Source of the DNA: Clostridiales bacterium
GTDB taxonomy: Bacteria > Bacillota > Clostridia > Lachnospirales > Lachnospiraceae
DNA length: 49,530 bases
Assembly: GCA_022778745.1 (NCBI GenBank)
Contig: JALFSR010000086.1
Location: 1 to 49,530, forward strand
Reading direction: 5' to 3'
In this document: one piece after another, positions 42,351 to 49,530 of the stretch
Layout: the number at the start of each line of letters is the position of its first letter
Position numbering within the stretch: the first letter of the stretch is position 1
Translations under genes and position numbers: made by a program
The notes under the pieces: model-generated
What the model saw: only the letters and a program-made list of their open reading frames with translations
What the model was told of the DNA's origin: nothing
Database searches by the model: none

Positions 42351-45300
42351 ATGCGAAGAAATAAGAAAAAGTGGATGCAGACAGTTGCTTGGCTATGTTG
42401 TGCCAGCTTGGTATCTGGAGCTGTTATTCCGAATGGAAGCTTGGCGGCAGGTTTGAATGGAGCTTATGCCAATGCATTGGAAAAGGCAGCGAGAGAGGCG
42501 AATATACAAGAAGTAACTGTTGAGGAAGAAAAGACAATTAACAATTCCGCTGATACGGTAGTTGATTTGTCAGAACATGTAGGAATGTATACAAAAGACG
42601 TGACTGATATGGAATGGTCGGTTGATTTTAAGACAACAGACACAGCAATTCAGTCGCTTATGACAATTGGTAATAGTACCGCTCATGAATATAATTACAT
42701 GACATTATATGTCGCAAATAATAAGATCGGATTTGAATTCCGTGATACGGCGGCGAATTTCTCGAAATCAGCTACATTGAGCCAGACGGTTGCCGATGGA
42801 AATTATCATAATTTAAAACTTGTTGTAAAAACGAATAGTAAATTTGAACTTTATTATGATGGTAATTTGATTCAGTCATGGGATAGTGGATTTGTATTTT
42901 TAAATAATGCATCGTATATGCCAGATTATTTCACAGTTGGCGGAATGAAAAGAAATGGTCATGGAACAAATGATGCAAAGAATTGGTATTTTAATGGAAC
43001 AGTAAAAAATATTTATGCAAGGACAATTACTCCAGGTGAAGAATCAGAGATTCCAGAAGAAGGAAATCTTATTTATAAGAACGAACGTATTACAATGAAT
43101 ACTGCAAGTGATTCAGTAAATGCAACGGAATATTTGGATGCATTAAAGGGTCTGGAAAAGGGTACGATTACGGTACGCTATCGTGCAAAGGATGCAAGTC
43201 AAGGCTTGTCTGCATTATTTTCTTTATCATCTACGCAGGAGGGACGCGATAATTCTTATGCAGTTGCCTATGTGAATCCAGCATCTGGAACGGTTGGTGT
43301 AGAAGTAAGAGATACGGTAGATGGAAAGACGATAAATTATAATCAGTCATCCAAGGCGGCAGCGATTCAAGATGATTATTGGCATACAATTACATATGTA
43401 TTTGGTAAAAGCACATTTACGATTTATGTAGATGGAGAAGCAGTATTACAAAACGATAAAACCGGATTTTTCAGTAAAGTAAGTGATCCAACAACAGTAA
43501 AGATTGGTGCGATGGATCGTATCGGAAAAACGAATCAATGGGGATTTAGCGGATACATTGATCAGGTACAAGTATGGGATACGGCATTAAATCAAGAGGT
43601 AATTGTTTCACAGCATGAAGCAACGAAAAAGCAGGAAGTTTCGACAGAAACACCAGAAGGTGTGATAAAGACAGAAGACACCGCATTGTTCTATCAAGGT
43701 TATGATAATTCGATTTCCTATCGTATTCCATCATTATTAACGACATCAAAAGGAACGGTAATTGCAGGTATTGACAAGCGACAAAGTGGTGCAGCGGATA
43801 CTGGTAATATTGATGCGGTAATTCGAAGAAGTTTGGATGGTGGAAAGACATGGCAGAATCCACAGACATTAATTGACCTTCCACCAGGAGGTGATCGGTA
43901 TGCATTTACAATTGATGCTTCGATGGTTGAGGATAAAGAAACGGGAAGACTGTTCTTTATTGTAGATATGTTCCCAGAATCAACCGCATTGATGGCTGGT
44001 GATACGATTAATGAAGTATCTTCTGCATATAAAGAAATTGACGGAGAACGGTATTATATCTTAAAGGATGCGCAGAATAATGAGTATACGATAAGAGAAG
44101 AAGGAAAAGTTTATGACAATAATGGAAAATTGACAGATTACACGGTTCCAAAACTGACAAGCGGAATATTGTATCAAGCGGGAAAACCTTGTGGAAATAT
44201 CTTCCTTCGTACAGGAGAAAATGCGGGTAAATTAAGAGCATTAAAGACAAGCTATTTATGGATGGTTTATAGTGATGATGACGGAGCAACATGGTCGGAG
44301 CCAACCGATATTACAAAGGGAATTAAGAAAGACTGGCAGTTATTTTTTGGAACGGGTCCTGGTGTTGGCATTCAGATGGAAAATGGAAGATTAGTTGTTC
44401 CTGTTTATTATACAAACTCGGTAATTGGAAACAGCCAGTCCAGTGCAGTTATTTATAGTGATGATCACGGAGAAACATGGAAGTGTGGAGAATCTCCAAA
44501 TGATGGACGTAATTATAATGGAGAAAAACTGAATACAGAGACATTACATAATACAGGAGCGATGCTCACAGAATCTCAGGTAGTAGAAGTAAAAGACAGA
44601 GATGGAAAAGCAGTCTTAAAGCTGTTCTGCCGAAGCCTTCAAGGTCATGTTATGATTGCAACAAGTTATGATGGAGGCGAGACATGGGAAGATGATTTAC
44701 AGCAAGATGCGGCATTGCGTGATCCATATTGTCAGATGACAATTGTACCTTATCCATATGAAGTAAAGGGACTCGAAGGAAAGCAATTATTTATTTTTGC
44801 AAATCCAAATGCAGGCAATCGTTCTAATGGTACGGTTCGTCTTGGTTATTATGATCCAGAAACAGATCAGTTTGTATGGCCATATTCACAAGTAGTATAT
44901 GCAGGGGATTATGCATATTCTTGTCTGAGTGTTATGGGAGAAAATAAGATTGGTCTGTTCTATGAAGCAACTGTTCCAAATATGATGTTTACAACATTTA
45001 ATACGGAATGGATTCAAAAAGGTTCAAGTCAAACAGTCGAAGAAGCTAGTCCAGAGATTAAATCAATCACACGAGATGGTAATACGGTCGTAATTGAATC
45101 ATCTCAGCCAATTTTTGTCATGGGAGATATGACATTGAAGGCAGTGATTAATGAGACAGAGCAGAAGCTTGCCTATGTATCTGGTTCTGGAACGACAACA
45201 CTTGTATTTGCATTGCCAGAAAATACGCCAGCAGATGCAGTGATTGTATATGATGCGATGGATGATGTGCAGTTATTGGATAAGTACTATGGTAATGCAC

Positions 45301-48300
45301 ATAATAAGACATTTGCAGCATCCGGTGTGGAAGATCTGAACAAATTAATTAAGCAGGCAGAGGCATTGAATGAGTCCGATTATTCAGATGGATGGGATAC
45401 ATTGCAGCAGCAGTTAGCAGCTGCAAAAGCAGTAATAAATAAGTTAAATCCAACAGATGCAGAGATTACAAAGGCAAAAACAGATTTACAGGCAGCAATA
45501 GATGCATTGATAGTTGCTTCAGTTGATAAATCAGCATTGCAGGCAGCTTTCGATTCATACAAAGGCAAAAACGAAGCAGATTACTCACAGAAAAGCTGGA
45601 GCAGATTCCAGGCAGCAATGACAAATGCAGAAACTGTATTAAAAGCAACAAACAGCACACAGTCACAAGTAGATGAAGCTAGGGAAGAACTGACAGATGC
45701 AGCAAATGCATTAGGAGTTGATAAGAGTAAACTTTGGTCAGCGATTGTGAAATACAGCAAATATACAGAGCAGCAGTATGAGCAGGATGGATGGGATGCA
45801 TTTACGGCTGCACTGGAAAATGCAAAGACAACAGCAAATACAGAATCGTTAAAGCAGCCTCAGATTGATGCAGCATTAAAGCAGCTTACAGATGCAGCAT
45901 CTGCATTAAGAGAATTGCCAAAGGTAGATAAAACAGCACTTCGCAGTTTGATGCATGAATGTGGTTCATATGAGGAAGGAAATTATGAAGCAGAGACATG
46001 GAGTGTATTGCAGAATGCATTGCAAGGAGCAAAAAATGTATCAAAAGATACGACAGCAAGCCAGCAGACAGTTGACGCAGCGCTGAATACATTGCAAAAG
46101 GCAGTTTCTGAATTGAAAGTAATTGCAGGTAATATAGGAGGTATCGTTACTGATGAAAATGGTACACCAATTGAGGGTGTTACGATTTCAGTTGGAACGC
46201 TTACGACAAAGACAGCAAAAGATGGAACATATTTGCTGCAGGGAGTACCGATTGCGACATCGGATGTAACAGCAGATGATGATCAATATATTGCGGTGAC
46301 AGAATCTGTTACTGTAACTGAGGCAGACTCTGGTGTTAATAAAGTTGTTCATGACTTTATATTAAAAGAAGCATCCACGACAATACGAGGTGATGTAACA
46401 GCAGTTGGTGTTTTGATGGCTGGATTAACTGTCACGATTCAGTCAGGAGATTTTGAACAGTCAGTTGTTACCGATGAAAATGGACAATATTGTTTTGAAA
46501 ATGTTCCAACAAAAGATTATGTGATTCAGACAGAAGCAGAAGGATATGAAGCCTTGTCAAAAGAAATTAAAGCAGTGAAACAAAATGATGTCATTGTTCC
46601 ATTGATGCTGCTTCCAAAGACACAGGAAGGTGTAGCAGATTATGAAAATAATTATGATGATGGCAAAGTATATTGGGATAATCTGGCTGGCACAACAAAT
46701 ATGACAATTACAAATGAAAATGGAGCTACAAAGCTCGTGTTCCCAGGCGGTGGACATGCAAATGCATATGAGACAGGTGCTCCAACATTTAAAAATGGAT
46801 GTGTCGAGATGGATATCACGACAGTTGAACAAAATGGTGTTCGTGTTGGTATTTTGCTTCGTGCAAAAGATATGAATAATCGCGTTTATGTTGGTGTGGG
46901 AGACAGCGAAAATCAATATTTCTCTGAATATTGGGGAAGCAGTGGAAATTCTTGGTCCAATATGGCAAATGGTGAGGCGTTCCAGGCAGGAAAGAAGATG
47001 CACTTAAAGGCAGAAATTATTGATAATACTGTGACACTTTGGGTAAATGGAGCACAGGTACTGAGTAATACAATGGCAAATATGCCACTAGAAGCAGGTG
47101 CTGTTGGACTGAACTGCAGAGCTGCAAAAGAAGTGATTGTAGATAATATAAAAGTGACATCTTATGATGAACCAACTGGAGAAGTGGAAAATATTGCTGG
47201 TCATGTTTCTAATGAGGCAGCAGCAGTTGTCGGTGCAGAGGTAACACTTTCTAAAGATGGTACGGTAATGAAAAAGACAACGACAGATACATTAGGAAAT
47301 TATAAGTTTAAGAACATACCATATGGAACTTATACAGTAAGTGCATCATATGGTGAAAGTTCAAAGAGTGTGGAAGTTGTTGTAGAAAAGAGTAATGGAT
47401 ATTGTGTAGTACCTGAAATTCAATTAGATCAGCAGCAGGCAGCTGATAAGTCCGAATTGGAATTAGTAATTAATGCGTTTGCTGCATATGATAAGGATGA
47501 TTATACAGAAGAAAGTTTTGCACCATTTGAAGAAGCACTTGAATCAGCACAGATAGTTTTTGATGACGAAGCAGCGACACAAGAGCAGGTAAATCGTGCG
47601 ATTGAAGCATTGCAGACAGCGGCGTCTGGATTAGTAAAGAAGCCAGATGTAGTTGATAAGTCAGCATTGCAGGCAGCAATTGCCATTTATGATTCTTACA
47701 AGAGAGAAAATTATACAGAAGAAACATTTGAACCATTCGCAGAAGCATTGAAAGCAGCAAAACAAGTAGCAGCCGATGAGAATGCAACAAAAGAAACAGT
47801 AGATGCCGCATTAGAAGCGTTAAATCAGGCAGCAGAATCATTGGAAAAAGTTCCAGCAGTAAATAAGACAAAGCTAGATACAGTTGTTTCGATTTATTGT
47901 ACATATGAGGCAGAGGATTATACGGAAGAAAGCTTTGCAATATTTGCAGAAGCATTGGCAAAGGCAGAAGCAGTGCTGAACAATGAAGCAGCGACACAGG
48001 AAGAAGTTGATACTGCATTTGAAGTATTGCAGACAGCAGCGAAGGCATTGGAAAAAGCAAAGCCTCCTGTTACAGTGAATAAATCTTCTCTTCAGGCAAC
48101 GATTACAGTATGTGAACAATATAAGAAAGACGATTATAGTGAAGAGAGCTTTGCTGTGCTGCAAACTGCATTAGAAGAGGCAAAACGAGTGATGACTGAC
48201 GAGACAGCAGCGCAAAAAGATGTTGATGCAGCGATTGATGGATTACTCAGTGCAGTAAAACAATTAGAAGAAGCTCCAGCTGAAGTAAATCGTACAGGAT

Positions 48301-49391
48301 TGCAAGCAGCAATAACTATTTATAGTACGTATGCGAAAGATGACTATACAGAAGAAAGTTTTGCAGCATTTGCAAACACATTGGAAGATTCAAAAGCGAT
48401 TTTGAGTAAGGAAACAGTAACACAAGAAGAGATTGATCTTGCATTACAGGCATTGAATCAGGCAGCTGCAGCTTTGGAAAAGAAGCCAACACAGGAACAG
48501 GGAGTATTAAAGGTTTCTTATAGTACACATGTACAAAATATTGGATGGCAGTCTTATGTGACAGATGGTGCATTAGCTGGAACGAGCGGCAAGGGACTTC
48601 GCTTAGAAGGAATTAAGATTCGTCTCGACAACAATGCAATTGGTGGAAGTGTAGAATATCGTACACATGTTCAAAATGTTGGATGGCAGTCTTATGTAGC
48701 AGATGGTGCATTAGCCGGAACGAGCGGCAAAGGACTTCGTTTAGAGGCAATTCAAGTTCGTCTTACTGGCAAGATTGCAGAGAAGTATGATATATATTAT
48801 CGTACACATGTACAAGATCTTGGATGGCTCGGATGGGCAATAAATGATGCAAAGGCTGGAACATCAGGATTAAATAAGCGTTTAGAAGCAATTCAGATTG
48901 TTTTGGTAGAGAAAGGAAACGGAAATGATATTCCAGGAACAGTTGGTGATTCTTATCGTACCAATCAAAAAACAGTAAAACCAAGCGTCATTTATACAAC
49001 GCATGTACAAAACATCGGATGGCAGCCTGAAGTTGTCAATGGTGCAATGGCAGGAACAAGCGGTAAAGGCTTACGCTTAGAAGGAATCAAGATTCGTGTC
49101 AATGGTGATGGATTAAAGGGTAGCGTAGAATACTCCACACACGTACAAAACATTGGCTGGCAGCCATATGTATCCAATGGAGAATTGTCTGGAACAAAAG
49201 GCAAGGGCTTACGCCTGGAAGGAATTAAGATCCGTTTAACAGGAGAATTGGCAAAGACATACAGCATTGAATATCGTACACATGTACAGAATGAAGGATG
49301 GCAGGCATGGGTAAAAGATGATGCAATGTCTGGAACAAAGGGTAAGAGCTTACGCTTAGAAGGAATTCAGATTCGTCTTGTGAAAAAATAA
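42351..49391 (+). CDS. Giant secreted multidomain sialidase (GH33) with ChW repeats
   Basis: 2346 residues. After a signal peptide (about 1-32) come two concanavalin-like sialidase N-terminal (CBM40-type) domains (about 64-230 and 240-424). The GH33 propeller (about 444-890) has YRIPSLL (the F/Y-R-I-P arginine), four Asp boxes (SLDGGKTW, SDDDGATW, SDDHGETW, SYDGGETW), and an insertion near STALMAGDTINEVSSAY as in larger sialidases. Then follow a short beta domain, four FIVAR modules (about 994-1257), two carboxypeptidase-regulatory-like domains, a LamG/CBM66-like domain (about 1427-1610), a third regulatory-like domain, five FIVAR modules (about 1697-2047) and six ChW repeats (2054-2346). It releases sialic acid from host glycans; FIVAR and ChW parts likely hold it at the surface. 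No LPxTG. Confidence 0.93.
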   Translation: MRRNKKKWMQTVAWLCCASLVSGAVIPNGSLAAGLNGAYANALEKAAREANIQEVTVEEEKTINNSADTVVDLSEHVGMYTKDVTDMEWSVDFKTTDTAIQSLMTIGNSTAHEYNYMTLYVANNKIGFEFRDTAANFSKSATLSQTVADGNYHNLKLVVKTNSKFELYYDGNLIQSWDSGFVFLNNASYMPDYFTVGGMKRNGHGTNDAKNWYFNGTVKNIYARTITPGEESEIPEEGNLIYKNERITMNTASDSVNATEYLDALKGLEKGTITVRYRAKDASQGLSALFSLSSTQEGRDNSYAVAYVNPASGTVGVEVRDTVDGKTINYNQSSKAAAIQDDYWHTITYVFGKSTFTIYVDGEAVLQNDKTGFFSKVSDPTTVKIGAMDRIGKTNQWGFSGYIDQVQVWDTALNQEVIVSQHEATKKQEVSTETPEGVIKTEDTALFYQGYDNSISYRIPSLLTTSKGTVIAGIDKRQSGAADTGNIDAVIRRSLDGGKTWQNPQTLIDLPPGGDRYAFTIDASMVEDKETGRLFFIVDMFPESTALMAGDTINEVSSAYKEIDGERYYILKDAQNNEYTIREEGKVYDNNGKLTDYTVPKLTSGILYQAGKPCGNIFLRTGENAGKLRALKTSYLWMVYSDDDGATWSEPTDITKGIKKDWQLFFGTGPGVGIQMENGRLVVPVYYTNSVIGNSQSSAVIYSDDHGETWKCGESPNDGRNYNGEKLNTETLHNTGAMLTESQVVEVKDRDGKAVLKLFCRSLQGHVMIATSYDGGETWEDDLQQDAALRDPYCQMTIVPYPYEVKGLEGKQLFIFANPNAGNRSNGTVRLGYYDPETDQFVWPYSQVVYAGDYAYSCLSVMGENKIGLFYEATVPNMMFTTFNTEWIQKGSSQTVEEASPEIKSITRDGNTVVIESSQPIFVMGDMTLKAVINETEQKLAYVSGSGTTTLVFALPENTPADAVIVYDAMDDVQLLDKYYGNAHNKTFAASGVEDLNKLIKQAEALNESDYSDGWDTLQQQLAAAKAVINKLNPTDAEITKAKTDLQAAIDALIVASVDKSALQAAFDSYKGKNEADYSQKSWSRFQAAMTNAETVLKATNSTQSQVDEAREELTDAANALGVDKSKLWSAIVKYSKYTEQQYEQDGWDAFTAALENAKTTANTESLKQPQIDAALKQLTDAASALRELPKVDKTALRSLMHECGSYEEGNYEAETWSVLQNALQGAKNVSKDTTASQQTVDAALNTLQKAVSELKVIAGNIGGIVTDENGTPIEGVTISVGTLTTKTAKDGTYLLQGVPIATSDVTADDDQYIAVTESVTVTEADSGVNKVVHDFILKEASTTIRGDVTAVGVLMAGLTVTIQSGDFEQSVVTDENGQYCFENVPTKDYVIQTEAEGYEALSKEIKAVKQNDVIVPLMLLPKTQEGVADYENNYDDGKVYWDNLAGTTNMTITNENGATKLVFPGGGHANAYETGAPTFKNGCVEMDITTVEQNGVRVGILLRAKDMNNRVYVGVGDSENQYFSEYWGSSGNSWSNMANGEAFQAGKKMHLKAEIIDNTVTLWVNGAQVLSNTMANMPLEAGAVGLNCRAAKEVIVDNIKVTSYDEPTGEVENIAGHVSNEAAAVVGAEVTLSKDGTVMKKTTTDTLGNYKFKNIPYGTYTVSASYGESSKSVEVVVEKSNGYCVVPEIQLDQQQAADKSELELVINAFAAYDKDDYTEESFAPFEEALESAQIVFDDEAATQEQVNRAIEALQTAASGLVKKPDVVDKSALQAAIAIYDSYKRENYTEETFEPFAEALKAAKQVAADENATKETVDAALEALNQAAESLEKVPAVNKTKLDTVVSIYCTYEAEDYTEESFAIFAEALAKAEAVLNNEAATQEEVDTAFEVLQTAAKALEKAKPPVTVNKSSLQATITVCEQYKKDDYSEESFAVLQTALEEAKRVMTDETAAQKDVDAAIDGLLSAVKQLEEAPAEVNRTGLQAAITIYSTYAKDDYTEESFAAFANTLEDSKAILSKETVTQEEIDLALQALNQAAAALEKKPTQEQGVLKVSYSTHVQNIGWQSYVTDGALAGTSGKGLRLEGIKIRLDNNAIGGSVEYRTHVQNVGWQSYVADGALAGTSGKGLRLEAIQVRLTGKIAEKYDIYYRTHVQDLGWLGWAINDAKAGTSGLNKRLEAIQIVLVEKGNGNDIPGTVGDSYRTNQKTVKPSVIYTTHVQNIGWQPEVVNGAMAGTSGKGLRLEGIKIRVNGDGLKGSVEYSTHVQNIGWQPYVSNGELSGTKGKGLRLEGIKIRLTGELAKTYSIEYRTHVQNEGWQAWVKDDAMSGTKGKSLRLEGIQIRLVKK

Positions 49392-49440
49392 AAACTCCTT
49401 TTGATGCATCCAATGAAAGATTGGTAACGCATTAGAAATG

Positions 49441-49474
49441 AAAAAGTCAGCAGGATATCCTGCTGACTTTTTTA
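49441..49474 (+). terminator. Rho-independent terminator of the sialidase gene
   Basis: AAAAAGTCAGCAGGA (49441-49455) pairs perfectly with TCCTGCTGACTTTTT (49458-49472), making a 32-base palindrome with a T run. Confidence 0.85.
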
Positions 49475-49494
49475 CCAGGAGGTGGGTATATGCA

Positions 49495-49530
49495 ATGATC
49501 AGAGACAGTAAAACTTTATATGACGAAAGA
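49495..49530 (+). CDS. Start of an unidentified gene (cut by window end)
   Basis: ATG 49495 begins MIRDSKTLYDER, running off the window. AGGAGGTG (49477-49484) gives a strong ribosome site at 10 bases. An ATG at 49490 is nearer but stops after two codons. Twelve residues are too few to identify the protein. Confidence 0.55.
   Translation, partial: MIRDSKTLYDER

Noticed and set aside
47470-48060. 196-codon open frame antisense to the sialidase FIVAR repeats
   Set aside because: It lies opposite a strongly coding repetitive gene, is made mostly of Leu/Ser/Gln, and has no ribosome site; it is an effect of the repeat composition.

Overview
The window looks like chromosome from a low-GC, gut-type member of the Lachnospiraceae (Clostridia). 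Evidence: strong Shine-Dalgarno sites, AT-rich intergenic DNA, an AdhE fermentation enzyme, a rubredoxin-flavin reductase fusion, clostridial ChW (hydrophobic-W) repeats and a giant secreted sialidase. A mucin-associated species near Mediterraneibacter/Ruminococcus torques or gnavus would fit, but I cannot name the species. I saw no rRNA, tRNA, CRISPR array or prophage.

Layout. 1-800: right end of an IS200/IS605-type element (TnpB tail plus putative omega RNA) that has cut off the 5' part of a ChW-repeat surface-protein gene. 915-4250: a GNAT acetyltransferase, a DUF2325 protein behind palindromic operator-like boxes, a paired half-size chromate transporter and a membrane protein. 4334-6419 (minus): a MATE exporter with a leader-peptide/terminator arrangement, and a DUF5662 protein. 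6824-12508: a siroheme sulfite/nitrite reductase, an AraC regulator, and uxuA-uxuB for hexuronate breakdown. 12660-18012 (minus): an APH-like kinase, AdhE behind Rex-like boxes, and a secreted PIG-L deacetylase. 18453-22496: an envelope-glycan cluster (GT2-GtrA, phosphodiester glycosidase, unknown anchored protein) running into nth. 22737-25560: lipoprotein alkaline phosphatase and YibE/F. 25604-28730: TetR regulator plus oleate hydratase between two direct copies of an 85-bp terminator-bearing repeat, with an IS3 remnant. 28817-33297: flavin reductase-rubredoxin and addA (no addB beside it).

33336-37553 is the most interesting part: two tandem paralogous TPR-rich proteins of about 620 residues with degenerate helix-turn-helix-like segments, followed convergently by a 57-codon gene for a small exported peptide. 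This resembles RRNPP-type (Rgg/PlcR/Rap) peptide signalling, but the protein family is not one I recognise. 37780-39628 is an IS605-like element with intact TnpA and a TnpB interrupted by one in-frame TGA. 39680-41913 (minus) is purC-purB. 42351-49391 is a 2346-residue sialidase (GH33) with carbohydrate-binding, FIVAR, carboxypeptidase-regulatory-like and six ChW repeats. The last 36 bases begin another gene.

Cross-cutting observations: (i) at least three genes (purC, the 3408 membrane protein, the 19573 glycosidase) have a hairpin between the Shine-Dalgarno site and the start codon which, when folded, restores normal spacing; (ii) a short palindromic MITE-like repeat occurs three times; (iii) a 57-bp relic at 8384-8440 joins the left and right tips of the same IS605-like element found intact at 38 kb.
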